A stretch of 64,000 bases of DNA from an uncultured Tateyamaria sp. (lineage in GTDB: Bacteria > Pseudomonadota > Alphaproteobacteria > Rhodobacterales > Rhodobacteraceae): positions 868,001-932,000 of the forward strand of contig NZ_CANNDO010000002.1 in the NCBI RefSeq assembly GCF_947503385.1, given 5' to 3'. The translations under genes were made by a program, and so were the position numbers. Positions within the stretch are counted from its first letter, which is position 1; each line of letters begins with the position of its first letter. Positions 16,296 to 25,112 of this stretch are shown here, one piece after another. Under the pieces are notes generated by a model that saw only the letters and a program-made list of their open reading frames with translations, made no database searches and was not told the origin of the DNA.

Positions 16296-17153
16296 ATGCG
16301 AATGGTATTCGGACTGGTGTTGGTCGCCGGTGTCGCCCTTGCGGGGGGCGCTGTGTATATGGCCAAAAATTATATTGGTCAGTACCAAACTGCGTTGGCC
16401 AAAGAGCGGGCGCAGCGCGAAAAGATCGTACCAACCGTGCCCGTCTTTGTGGCCGAGCGGCAGCTGAAATACGGCGAGGCCCTCACCGCAGAAGATGTCC
16501 GCACCGTGGATTGGCCCGAAACGGCCATTCCCGAAGGTGCATTTACCGCCGACAATCCCCTGTTCCCCGAAGGCGTGACAGACCCCCGCGTGGTTCTGCG
16601 TGTCATGGAAAAGAACGAAGCCATCCTCGCGGTCAAAGTGACCGAACCGGGTGAAGAGGCGGGCATCACGTCCCGGCTGGAGCGCGGAATGCGCGCCTTT
16701 GCCATCAAAGTGGATGTGGCCACCGGTGTATCCGGCTTCTTGCGGCCCGGTGACCGCGTTGACGTCTACTGGACCGGTCGGGTGGATCAAAGCCTGAGCC
16801 AAGCGCGTGGAGAGGTGACCAAACTGATCGAGGCGGGCGTCAAACTTATCGCCATTGACCAGAACACCCAAGGCGATCTGGACGGCGCGACGATTGCGCA
16901 GACGGTGACCGTTGCCGCGAGCCCCAGCCAAGTCGCCGGTCTGGCACAGGCGCAGTCGACCGGACGTCTGTCGCTGTCGCTTGTTGGCGCTGAGGACGAC
17001 ACAATTGCCGGCGCGATTGAGGTGGACCAGCGTTCGCTGCTTGGCATCACCGAAGAAGCCGAGATCGCAGAGGTCGAAGAAGAGCAGACATGTTCGATCC
17101 GCACACGTCGCGGCGCCGAGGTTGTCGAAATCCCGATCCCCTGTACAAACTAA
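16296..17153 (+). CDS. cpaB: Flp pilus assembly protein CpaB/RcpC
   Basis: 285-residue periplasmic protein anchored by one N-terminal helix (about 4-22). Residues about 48-115 form a SAF domain (VPVFVAERQLKYGEALTAEDV), and the following region, with GFLRPGDRVDVYW, is the RcpC/CpaB core. RcpC-like proteins bind cell-wall components and help the secretin assemble. Two late cysteines (in TCSIRTRRG and near the end, PIPCTN) match the family's C-terminal disulphide. It follows the pilin genes after a terminator and is itself followed by one. Confidence 0.93.
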   Translation: MRMVFGLVLVAGVALAGGAVYMAKNYIGQYQTALAKERAQREKIVPTVPVFVAERQLKYGEALTAEDVRTVDWPETAIPEGAFTADNPLFPEGVTDPRVVLRVMEKNEAILAVKVTEPGEEAGITSRLERGMRAFAIKVDVATGVSGFLRPGDRVDVYWTGRVDQSLSQARGEVTKLIEAGVKLIAIDQNTQGDLDGATIAQTVTVAASPSQVAGLAQAQSTGRLSLSLVGAEDDTIAGAIEVDQRSLLGITEEAEIAEVEEEQTCSIRTRRGAEVVEIPIPCTN

Positions 17154-17173
17154 GTCCAAATTCAATGGCTTAA

Positions 17174-17202
17174 CGCGGCGCCCCCTTTGCGGGCGCCGTT
17201 TT
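17174..17202 (+). terminator. Terminator after cpaB
   Basis: CGGCGCCC (17176-17183) pairs with GGGCGCCG (17191-17198) around a 7-base loop and is followed by TTTT then CGGTTT. This is a good intrinsic terminator, suggesting that cpaC has its own promoter in the 150 bases that follow. Confidence 0.75.
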
Positions 17203-17224
17203 CGGTTTGTGGCCCTGTTGCCAG

Positions 17225-17233
17225 TTATCCACA
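17225..17233 (+). other. Single DnaA-box match upstream of cpaC
   Basis: TTATCCACA is an exact match to the E. coli DnaA-box consensus and lies in the leader between the cpaB terminator and cpaC. A lone box is not an origin; it may be chance or a DnaA regulatory site. Confidence 0.3.
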
Positions 17234-17348
17234 TAAAACCCATCGCTGAAGTCATTGATTCTTGCAAAAAAATCCAATTGCGCGCATCTTGCTGAAAACG
17301 ACGGGCACAAAGACCCGGCATTGAGGCGTGATCAAAAAGGCAGGTCAC

Positions 17349-18779
17349 ATGAAAATCGACGGACTATTCAAAGCGGCCCTCACCGGGCTGGTACTGGCTA
17401 TGGGCCCGATTGCGGCGGACATGGCTTCGGCAGAAACACTGCGGGTCGTGCGCGAGGCGACGTCTCGCACGCTCAACGTCCCCATGAACAGGGCGGTTGT
17501 GGTCGAAAGCGATACGGCCTTTGCCGAGTTGAGCATCGCGAACCCCGCGATTGCAGACATCTCATCTCTCAGCGACCGCACGATCTATGTGCTGGGCAAG
17601 GCCCCCGGCCTGACCACGCTGACGCTGCTGGACGGCAACGGACGCCTGATCACGAATGTGAATGTGCGTGTCGCCGCAGACATCTCCGAGTTCAAAGAAC
17701 GGCTGCGGCAGATCCTGCCCGGTGAAAAAATCGAAGTGCGCACTGCCAATGACGGTATCGTTCTGTCTGGTATCGTGTCGTCCACGCAGCGGCTGCAACG
17801 CGCGCTGGATCTGGCCGAACGTTACGCCGAGGGGCGCGTGAGCAACCTGATGACCGTGGGTGGCATCCAGCAGGTCATGCTGAAAGTCCGCTTTGCTGAA
17901 ATGAACCGGTCGGTGTCCAAATCGCTCAGTTCTTCGTTGAGCCTGGGTGGCACGATCTTTTCCGGTGATGTGGGCCTGAGCGGCGGCACAAATACCAACG
18001 TAACAGCCGGTGGCGTCGCCAATGGCATCGGCGGCACGCTGCCTGCCACAAACGACAATGCGGGCGCCGTGCTCTTTGGATTCAACGCGGGCAACACCCA
18101 AGTGGGTCTGCTGCTCGAAGCGCTTGAAACCAAAGGGGTTGTGCGCACTCTGGCCGAACCGAACCTTGTGGCCCTGTCCGGCCAAGAGGCGAAATTCCTT
18201 GCGGGTGGCGAATATCCCGTTCCCGTCAGCCAAGAAGACGGCGTTGTCACCATTGAATTCAAACCCTTTGGCGTTGAGTTGAACTTTATCCCGCGTGTTG
18301 TGGGCAAGGACCTCATCAACCTCGAACTCGAAGCAGCCGTGTCGGCCATCGACCCCACCAACGGGATCACGATCGACGCCTTTACCATCGACGCCTTCAG
18401 CCGCCGCGAAACATCGTCGACGGTCGAACTGCGCGACGGCGAAAGCTTTGCCATCGCCGGCCTGCTCGAAGACAACTTTGTCGACAGCAACCAGCAACTG
18501 CCCTGGCTGGGTGATGTGCCGGTTCTGGGCGCGCTGTTCCGCAGCGCTTCGTATCAGCGCGAACAGACCGAGCTGGTCATTATCATCACCGCGCACCTTG
18601 TGACCCCGGTCCAAGGTGATGTTCTTGCCCTGCCCACCGACCGCATCAAACCACCCACCGAACAGGACCTGTTCCTGCACGGTCGCGTGGCCGCGGGCAC
18701 GCGCACCCCCAAAGCGGGTGCCGCCGGTGAGGTTGCCAAACAGGACTTCAGCGGCTCATATGGCTACGTGTTGGATTAA
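17349..18779 (+). CDS. cpaC: Flp pilus secretin CpaC/RcpA
   Basis: Outer-membrane secretin through which the Flp pilus exits. The 476-residue protein starts with a signal peptide (MKIDGLFKAALTGL...), has the N-terminal pilus-secretin domain (about 30-110), a BON-like segment, and the C-terminal secretin barrel with VRTLAEPNLVALSG, the conserved PVPVSQ gate segment and RRETSSTVELRDGESFAIAG. The ATG at 17349 was chosen over a GTG seven codons earlier because it directly opens the signal peptide. It is followed 9 bases later by the OmpA-type lipoprotein gene. Confidence 0.95.
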   Translation: MKIDGLFKAALTGLVLAMGPIAADMASAETLRVVREATSRTLNVPMNRAVVVESDTAFAELSIANPAIADISSLSDRTIYVLGKAPGLTTLTLLDGNGRLITNVNVRVAADISEFKERLRQILPGEKIEVRTANDGIVLSGIVSSTQRLQRALDLAERYAEGRVSNLMTVGGIQQVMLKVRFAEMNRSVSKSLSSSLSLGGTIFSGDVGLSGGTNTNVTAGGVANGIGGTLPATNDNAGAVLFGFNAGNTQVGLLLEALETKGVVRTLAEPNLVALSGQEAKFLAGGEYPVPVSQEDGVVTIEFKPFGVELNFIPRVVGKDLINLELEAAVSAIDPTNGITIDAFTIDAFSRRETSSTVELRDGESFAIAGLLEDNFVDSNQQLPWLGDVPVLGALFRSASYQREQTELVIIITAHLVTPVQGDVLALPTDRIKPPTEQDLFLHGRVAAGTRTPKAGAAGEVAKQDFSGSYGYVLD

Positions 18780-18788
18780 GGACAGGTC

Positions 18789-19454
18789 ATGAAACCGATC
18801 ACCACAGCCCTACTGGCAGGCAGCGTCGCACTTTCCGCGTGCGGGCCGTCCAATGATCCGGTCTACACCCAGTTCTACCGTGAGGCTGGCGCCATTTCGG
18901 ACACCGGCTCCTTTGGCAACGCCACGGCGAACAACACGCTGATCCTGACCGGGGAACGCCAGTACTCCTTTGATCTTGCTCAACGTTTTGCCTCCGAAGT
19001 GCTGACAACCGTCAACTTCGCCTTCAATTCGTCGCAACTGGACGCCGGTGCACAGGATGCGCTGCGCCAGCAAGCCACGTGGATCCGCCAATTCCCCGAA
19101 GTGCGCTTTCGCGTCTACGGGCATACCGATGCGGTGGGCTCCAGCGGGTATAACAAACGTCTGGGCCTTGCGCGTGCGCGCGCTGTTGTCAGTTTTCTGA
19201 CGACGCAGGGAATCGACCGCTCGCGGCTCGAAGCGGTGGCGTCCTTTGGCGAGACCCAGCCGCTGATCGTGACCCAAGGGCGCGAACGCCGCAATCGCCG
19301 CACCGTGACCGAGGTGACCGGATTCGTCCGCAACCACCCCAATGTGCTCGACGGTCGCTACGCTCAGATCGTGTATCGTGATTATATCCAGTCCGCGCAG
19401 GCTCCGACGGCCCTCACGGGCATCGTGGGCGCGGATTTGCGCACCGAACAGTAA
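18789..19454 (+). CDS. OmpA-family lipoprotein of the tad locus
   Basis: 221 residues. The signal peptide ends in the lipobox LSAC with Cys18. A region of about 50 residues leads to an OmpA-type peptidoglycan-binding domain (about 75-175): NFAFNSSQLDAGAQ and VYGHTDAVGSSGYNKRLGLARA. The C-terminal tail, about 45 residues, is unassigned. It sits where many tad loci have cpaD or rcpB, immediately after the secretin gene, so it is likely the secretin's pilotin or cell-wall anchor. That role is inferred; the domain is seen directly. Confidence 0.9.
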   Translation: MKPITTALLAGSVALSACGPSNDPVYTQFYREAGAISDTGSFGNATANNTLILTGERQYSFDLAQRFASEVLTTVNFAFNSSQLDAGAQDALRQQATWIRQFPEVRFRVYGHTDAVGSSGYNKRLGLARARAVVSFLTTQGIDRSRLEAVASFGETQPLIVTQGRERRNRRTVTEVTGFVRNHPNVLDGRYAQIVYRDYIQSAQAPTALTGIVGADLRTEQ

Positions 19455-19480
19455 GGTTTTTCTAAAATTTGGCCTGACCG

Positions 19481-19514
19481 AACGGGCGCGGACAATCCTC
19501 TGTCCGCGCCCGTT
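19481..19514 (+). terminator. Long perfect hairpin before cpaE
   Basis: AACGGGCGCGGACA (19481-19494) and its exact complement (19501-19514) form a 14-bp stem with a 6-base loop, 26 bases after the OmpA-lipoprotein stop. Only ATCGTTGT follows, so termination may be partial; otherwise it may protect or separate mRNA segments of the tad locus. Confidence 0.6.
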
Positions 19515-19693
19515 ATCGTTGTGAGATACCCAACAATTGGAGTTTTTTGGCCCAAATCTCGCCTGAATTCGCTGCGACAACGCTTGCGAAGGGACACGTG
19601 CGACCAATCCGTGCGCGTCTGGGTGGGCAACCGCCGTCACCTTCGGGACAGGTCCCGGATACGACGGCCAAGCCCCTGAATTAAAAGGACGAG

Positions 19694-20938
19694 ATGGCAA
19701 TGAGCAGCACAATGCCACAACCTGAAACGGCGCCGATCGCCGCCTGCACCATCAGCCGCGATGTGCAGAACTTCGATCTGCTGATCGAGGATATGGAACA
19801 GTGCATGGGCGAAAGCTGGGGCGATCTGGGTTTTGCCGAGGCTTTGGCCTACTTTAACCAACCCGATGCCGAAGCGATGGAATTCGTCGCGCTGGCCATC
19901 GACGATTCGGATGAGGACAACCTGGTTCTGCTGGGCGAGATTATCTCGCAGGCCAAGGCGCGTGGCATCAAGGTCATTCTAATTGCCGAGGACGTGACGC
20001 CCGCCGCGCTGCACCAGTTGTTGCGCCAAGGCGCGGACGAATTTGTCCCCTACCCGCTGCCCGAAGGTGAGTTGCAGCAAGCCATTGAGCGTATCCGCGC
20101 CGCGCATCAGCCGCAGCGCGTCGAGGAAGAGCGGACCGCGCAACTGAAATCCGGCACCAACAAACAGGGCGCCGTCTTTGTCACACACGGCATCGCGGGC
20201 GGCACCGGATCGACCACACTGGCCGTTAACCTTGCGTGGGAACTGGCAGAGCTGTGCGGCGGCGAGACACCGAACGTGTGCCTGTTGGACTTTGATTTCC
20301 AATTCGGCACCGCCTCCACCTATCTCGACCTTGCCCGCCGCGAGGCCGTATTCGAAATGCTGTCCGATACCGAAAGCATGGACGAAGAAACGTTCGGCCA
20401 GTCGCTCTTGACCTATGGGGACAAGTTGCAAGTGCTGACCGCGCCGTCAGATATGATCCCGCTCGACATCGTATCGCCCGAAGATATCAACCGGGTGATC
20501 GAAATGGCACGCGCGCATTTCGACTATGTGATCATCGACATGCCTTCGACCCTCGTGCAGTGGACAGAAACCGTGCTCAACGCGGCGCATCTCTATTTCA
20601 CCACGCTCGAAATCGACATGCGGTCGGCGCAGAACACGCTGCGGTTCAAGCGGGCATTGCAATCCGAAGAACTGCCGGTCGAAAAGCTGCGCTATGTGCT
20701 CAACCGTGCGCCCAAATTCACCGATCTGGGCGGCAGGGCGCGGGTCAAGCGTTTGGGCGAAAGCCTCGATATCTCGATCGAAGTGCAACTGCCCGATGGC
20801 GGCAAACCGATCACCCAGTCTGCCGATCACGGCGCGCCACTGGCAGAATCCGCGGCCAAGAACCCGCTGCGCCGCGAAATCGCCAAGCTGGCTGCATCCA
20901 TTCACGAGCTCAACGCTTCCCATTCCGAGGCAGCGTAA
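19694..20938 (+). CDS. cpaE: Pilus assembly protein CpaE/TadZ
   Basis: 414-residue cytoplasmic protein that localises the Tad apparatus. Residues about 15-130 are an atypical receiver-like domain, and residues about 155-400 a MinD/ParA-type ATPase fold. The P-loop reads GIAGGTGSTTLAVNLA: the signature lysines of a deviant Walker A are missing, as is common in TadZ. VCLLDFDFQFG and VIIDMPS are the following nucleotide-binding strands. AAAGGACGAG precedes the ATG at 19694, with a second ATG two codons on. It is 24 bases upstream of cpaF. Confidence 0.93.
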   Translation: MAMSSTMPQPETAPIAACTISRDVQNFDLLIEDMEQCMGESWGDLGFAEALAYFNQPDAEAMEFVALAIDDSDEDNLVLLGEIISQAKARGIKVILIAEDVTPAALHQLLRQGADEFVPYPLPEGELQQAIERIRAAHQPQRVEEERTAQLKSGTNKQGAVFVTHGIAGGTGSTTLAVNLAWELAELCGGETPNVCLLDFDFQFGTASTYLDLARREAVFEMLSDTESMDEETFGQSLLTYGDKLQVLTAPSDMIPLDIVSPEDINRVIEMARAHFDYVIIDMPSTLVQWTETVLNAAHLYFTTLEIDMRSAQNTLRFKRALQSEELPVEKLRYVLNRAPKFTDLGGRARVKRLGESLDISIEVQLPDGGKPITQSADHGAPLAESAAKNPLRREIAKLAASIHELNASHSEAA

Positions 20939-20962
20939 AGCGCGGTCATTTGAGGTAGATAC

Positions 20963-22393
20963 ATGTTTTCCAAGTACAAAAAAGCCGCTCCAACCCCCGC
21001 CCCTGCCCCGGCAGAGAAGGTGACGGAACTGCCCAAAGCAGATTCGCCCGCCAAGGTCGCGCGCAAGGCCAACACCCAAGCGCCCGCTCAGGTCACCCCC
21101 ATGGACAAAGAGCGCAAGCGCAAGGAGCGGATTGGCGAGATCAAGCTGGAACTGCACCGCGCGCTCTTGGACAACCTCAACCTTGCAGCGCTTGAACATG
21201 CGTCTGAACAGGACCTGCGTCAGGAAATCATCGCGATCACCGGCGAGGTGCTGGAAGAAAAAAATATCATCCTCAACCGCGAGGACCGACAGACCCTCAA
21301 TCAGGAACTGTTCGACGAAGTCACGGGCCTTGGCCCGCTTGAGACGTTGCTCAAGGATGACACGGTCAACGATATTCTGGTGAACGGCCCCAAGCAGATT
21401 TTTGTCGAACGGGCCGGTAAACTGCAACTGACCGACATCACCTTCAAAGACGAACGCCACCTGCTGCGCATCATCGACAAGATCGTGAGCGCTGTGGGGC
21501 GTCGTGTGGACGAATCCAACCCATATGTGGACGCTCGTTTGCAGGACGGATCACGTTTCAACGCGATGGTGCCCCCGATTGCGGTGGACGGCAGCCTCGT
21601 GTCCATCCGGAAATTCAAAAAAGACAAGCTGGGCGTGGACGACCTTGTCCAGTTCGGTGCCTTTACCGAAGAAATGGCCGCCTATTTGCAGGCCGCAGTG
21701 GCCACACGCCTGAACATTATCGTTTCGGGCGGTACGGGCTCGGGTAAGACCACAACGCTTAACGCGCTGTCATCGTTCATCGACAACGCCGAGCGCATCC
21801 TGACCATCGAAGATACGGCGGAACTGCAACTGCAACAGACACATGTGGGCCGGATGGAAAGCCGTCCACCCAACGTCGAGGGCAAAGGCGAAGTCAGCCC
21901 GCGCGATTGTCTTAAAAACGCCCTTCGGATGCGCCCCGACCGGATCATCGTGGGCGAGACCCGCGGCGAAGAAGTCATCGACATGCTTCAGGCCATGAAC
22001 ACCGGCCACGACGGGTCCATGACCACGATCCACGCGAACTCTGCGCGCGACGGTATCAGCCGTCTGGAAAACATGATTGCGATGGCGGGCATTGAAATGC
22101 CCATCAAGGCCGTGCGCAGTCAGGTGTCGTCGGCTGTGAACCTAATCGTGCAGGCTTCTCGCCTGCAGGACGGCTCGCGCCGCATGACCTCCATCACCGA
22201 GATCACCGGCATGGAAGGCGACGTTATCTCCATGCAGGAAATCTTTCGATATCAGCGGGTTGGCCTGACACCGGACAACAAGATCATCGGTCACTTTACC
22301 GCCACGGGCGTGCGTTCGCACTTTGCCGAACGCTTCCGTCTGTGGGGGTATGACCTGCCCGCCTCCATCTACGAACCCGTTGCGGCCGAGTAA
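20963..22393 (+). CDS. cpaF: Pilus assembly ATPase CpaF/TadA
   Basis: Hexameric type II/IV secretion ATPase that powers Flp pilus assembly. The 476-residue protein has a variable N-terminus rich in Ala, Pro and Lys (1-60) and the CpaF core. Walker [15 protein letters not shown] lies near residues 255-268, with the Asp box [10 protein letters not shown] and the histidine box [16 protein letters not shown] following. Length and motifs are normal. It is tightly followed by tadB (14 bases), so cpaE-cpaF-tadB-tadC is one operon. Confidence 0.97.
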   Translation: MFSKYKKAAPTPAPAPAEKVTELPKADSPAKVARKANTQAPAQVTPMDKERKRKERIGEIKLELHRALLDNLNLAALEHASEQDLRQEIIAITGEVLEEKNIILNREDRQTLNQELFDEVTGLGPLETLLKDDTVNDILVNGPKQIFVERAGKLQLTDITFKDERHLLRIIDKIVSAVGRRVDESNPYVDARLQDGSRFNAMVPPIAVDGSLVSIRKFKKDKLGVDDLVQFGAFTEEMAAYLQAAVATRLNIIVSGGTGSGKTTTLNALSSFIDNAERILTIEDTAELQLQQTHVGRMESRPPNVEGKGEVSPRDCLKNALRMRPDRIIVGETRGEEVIDMLQAMNTGHDGSMTTIHANSARDGISRLENMIAMAGIEMPIKAVRSQVSSAVNLIVQASRLQDGSRRMTSITEITGMEGDVISMQEIFRYQRVGLTPDNKIIGHFTATGVRSHFAERFRLWGYDLPASIYEPVAAE

Positions 22394-22407
22394 GGATTAC
22401 CCACGTT

Positions 22408-23373
22408 ATGAGCGCAGAACCCATCATCTACGGCCTGATCTTTATCGGCGTGCTGGTCCTTGTCGAGGGCCTGTACCTCGTGAGCTTTGGCAAATCCATC
22501 AGCCTCAACAACCGGGTGAACCGGCGTCTTGAGATGCTGAATAAGGCCGGTGGCCGCCGCGAGGAAGTGCTGGAACAGCTCCGCAAGGAGATGCAGCAGC
22601 ACATGGGCGCCAAATCTATCCCGCTGTATTCAATCCTGTCGGACAAAGCGCAAAAGGCGGCAATCGCCTTTACGCCGCAGCAACTCATCATGGTGATGGG
22701 GGGCTTGAGCGTTGTGGCCTTTGTCGGGCTCAGCGTCGGCACCGATACAGATGTGCCGATCCGTGCGCTCCTGTCTATCGTGATCGGGATCGGGGCCGTT
22801 TACTTCTGGGTCTCGTCCAAGGCCAACAAACGCATGTCCATGATCGAAGAACAGCTGCCCGACAGCGTGGAACTTATGGTGCGAAGCCTGCGCGTGGGCA
22901 ACCCGTTCAGTTCGGCCATTCAGATCGTCGCCAAAGAAGCAAGCGACCCCATCGCATCGGAATTCGGCGTGATCGCAGACGAAAGCGCGTTTGGCCGCGA
23001 CACTGGTGAGGCGCTCAAAGCCATGGCCGAACGTCTCGACATGCAGGATTTGCGCTTTCTTGCGGTCGCCGTGACCATCCAGCAGCAATCAGGCGGTAAC
23101 CTTGCCGAGATCCTTGCCGGTCTGGCCAAGGTGATCCGCGCCCGCTTTCGCCTGTTCCGCCGGGTCAAAGCGATCACCGCCGAGGCCAAGTGGTCGGGCA
23201 AGTTCCTGTCCGCCTTCCCCATCGTGGCGCTGGTCGTCATCAACGTGTCCGACCCGAACTACTACGACGATGTGCGTGACCACGCTTACTTTATCCCCGC
23301 CTGTTTCGTCGTGGGCATCATGCTTGCCATCAACCTCTACGTGATGCGCGTGCTCACCAACATCAAAGTCTGA
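22408..23373 (+). CDS. tadB: Flp pilus inner-membrane platform protein TadB
   Basis: 321-residue polytopic protein with a T2SSF (GspF-like) domain at about 155-285. Membrane helices lie near residues 6-24, 92-135, 267-283 and 293-313. PDSVELMVRSLRVGNPFSSA and TIQQQSGGNLAEILAGLAKVI are the family signatures. With TadC it forms the platform on which CpaF acts. It is followed 10 bases later by tadC. Confidence 0.94.
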   Translation: MSAEPIIYGLIFIGVLVLVEGLYLVSFGKSISLNNRVNRRLEMLNKAGGRREEVLEQLRKEMQQHMGAKSIPLYSILSDKAQKAAIAFTPQQLIMVMGGLSVVAFVGLSVGTDTDVPIRALLSIVIGIGAVYFWVSSKANKRMSMIEEQLPDSVELMVRSLRVGNPFSSAIQIVAKEASDPIASEFGVIADESAFGRDTGEALKAMAERLDMQDLRFLAVAVTIQQQSGGNLAEILAGLAKVIRARFRLFRRVKAITAEAKWSGKFLSAFPIVALVVINVSDPNYYDDVRDHAYFIPACFVVGIMLAINLYVMRVLTNIKV

Positions 23374-23383
23374 GGACAAGACC

Positions 23384-24364
23384 ATGGACGCACTGCTCGC
23401 CCCCATTACCGCCGCCCTCGGACCGCTTGGGCCCATCGTCATCGCCGGCGTGATTGGCGTCATGATGATCGCCGTCGTGGCCATCATGATGTTCAACCAG
23501 CCCGAAGACCCGCTGGCAAAACTCAAGAAGGACCAAAAACGCACCGCCGGAGGCGGTCCCGGCAAGGAACGTCTGCGCCAAGGTGCGCGCAACGAACAGC
23601 TGGAGCGTTTTGCGAACTTCCTCGAACCGCAGGACGTGGCCGAACTGTCCAAGCGCCAGTTGATGCTGCGCCAGGCCGGCTATCAATCCCAGGACGCCGT
23701 ACGCGCCTTTCATGCCGCGCAGTTCATTCTGGGCGTGTTGGGTCTGGCACTTGGCGTGGTCTATGTGAACTTTATCGTCGGCACCGACGGGATGGATACG
23801 CAAAAGATCATTATGTACACCGTTGGTCCCGGTGGCGTTGGCTATTACCTGCCGCAATACTGGATCACGAAGCGCGTGGAAAAGCGCAAGGACGAGATCA
23901 CATCCGGTTTCCCGGACGCGCTCGACATGCTGCTGGTCTGTGTTGAGGCGGGCCAGTCGCTTGATCAGGCAATCACACGCGTGGCGTCTGAACTGCGCGC
24001 CTCCTACCCCGCTCTGGCTGATGAATTCATGGTTGTGAGCCTTGAGATGAAAGCCGGTAAGGACAAGGTCACCGTGCTCAATGACATGGGCGAACGTTGT
24101 GGCGTGCAGGATGTTCAGAGCTTTGTGACGGTTCTTGTACAATCGGCCAGTTTCGGTACGTCAATCGCCGAGGCGCTCCGCGTCTACGCCGGTGAGATGC
24201 GCGACAAGCGCGTGATGCGCGCAGAAGAGGCCGCAAACAAGCTGCCGACCAAAATGACGCTGGCCACGATGATGCTGACGGTGCCGCCGCTTCTCATCAT
24301 CCTTGTGGGTCCGTCCGTGCACGGCATCACCCAGTTGGGCAACATGGGTGGTCCCGGTCAGTAA
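23384..24364 (+). CDS. tadC: Flp pilus inner-membrane platform protein TadC
   Basis: 326-residue partner of TadB. It has a helix near 14-36, two more around 110-150, the T2SSF domain (FPDALDMLLVCVEAGQSLDQA and LVQSASFGTSIAEAL) and a C-terminal helix near 295-312. The N-terminal linker is rich in Lys and Arg and cytoplasmic. It is followed by a long hairpin (24405-24438) that may end the cpaE-tadC unit. Confidence 0.94.
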   Translation: MDALLAPITAALGPLGPIVIAGVIGVMMIAVVAIMMFNQPEDPLAKLKKDQKRTAGGGPGKERLRQGARNEQLERFANFLEPQDVAELSKRQLMLRQAGYQSQDAVRAFHAAQFILGVLGLALGVVYVNFIVGTDGMDTQKIIMYTVGPGGVGYYLPQYWITKRVEKRKDEITSGFPDALDMLLVCVEAGQSLDQAITRVASELRASYPALADEFMVVSLEMKAGKDKVTVLNDMGERCGVQDVQSFVTVLVQSASFGTSIAEALRVYAGEMRDKRVMRAEEAANKLPTKMTLATMMLTVPPLLIILVGPSVHGITQLGNMGGPGQ

Positions 24365-24404
24365 GATCAGCACCTAGGCCGACCCATCTTTTCGTGATAC
24401 GACA

Positions 24405-24438
24405 ACTGCACCGCGCCCTGTAAAGGGTGCGGTGCAGT
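24405..24438 (+). terminator. Hairpin after tadC
   Basis: ACTGCACCGCGCCCT (24405-24419) pairs with 24424-24438 in a 15-bp stem with one G-T pair and a 4-base loop. There is no T-run. It stands between tadC and the first TPR gene, whose ATG is 24 bases later. Confidence 0.55.
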
Positions 24439-24462
24439 CACGTCCCAGAGTCGAAAAGACCG

Positions 24463-25029
24463 ATGTTCGCAGGCCCAATCCGCGCTTTATTGCTGGTCAC
24501 AGCCCTGTCCGCTTGTTCCACAGGTGGTATCGACGCGTCCCAGACGGGCCCGTTTGCCCCCGGCATCGATCCGCGCGCCGAAGCCGTCAGCGGAGTCGAA
24601 GTTGGCCACCGGCTGATTTCTGCGGGGGAATACGAGCTTGCCATTCGTGCCTTCAACCGTGCGGCTCTGAACACCGGGCTTGATGCGGAAATCCTGTCGG
24701 GGTTGGGCACCGCCAACCTTGGCCTTGGCCGACTGAACCAAGCCGAACAGATCCTGCGCCGGGCTATAACCGAATTTGATCCTTACCCCGAAACGCTCAA
24801 CAATCTGGGTGTTGTGCTGATGGAACGCGGCGAAACCGCCGAAGCGGTGCAGATTTTCCGACGCGCCTTTGCCCTGGATGACGGAGAAAGCACACTCATC
24901 CGCGATAATTTACGCAAAGCTATCGCAAAATCCGAGGATTCTGTTATTTTGCAACCCAATGAAGACGACAACCAGTTCAAACTGGTGCGCCGAGGCAGCA
25001 GCGATTTTCTGATCCGGACTGCTTTGTGA
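24463..25029 (+). CDS. tadD: TPR lipoprotein TadD-like 1
   Basis: 188-residue lipoprotein: signal peptide MFAGPIRALLLVTALSAC with lipobox LSAC, then a linker and about three tetratricopeptide repeats (residues about 50-150, for example AGEYELAIRAFNRAAL and GRLNQAEQILRRAI). The C-terminus continues about 30 residues past the repeats. TadD is needed for Flp pilus assembly and may guide the secretin. I chose the ATG at 24463, which starts the signal peptide. The frame upstream of it falls in the hairpin. Confidence 0.87.
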   Translation: MFAGPIRALLLVTALSACSTGGIDASQTGPFAPGIDPRAEAVSGVEVGHRLISAGEYELAIRAFNRAALNTGLDAEILSGLGTANLGLGRLNQAEQILRRAITEFDPYPETLNNLGVVLMERGETAEAVQIFRRAFALDDGESTLIRDNLRKAIAKSEDSVILQPNEDDNQFKLVRRGSSDFLIRTAL

Positions 25030-25112
25030 TATGAGGCCATGCCCAACCGTGGGTGTGAAATGACAGGTGACCGTGCGCAAATGCACGGCCAGAGCAGGCA
25101 AAGGACGCAAAA

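Noticed and set aside
17225-17233. DnaA box as a sign of a replication origin
   Set aside because: Only one box, with no AT-rich region, dnaA, parAB or gidA neighbours; not an origin.
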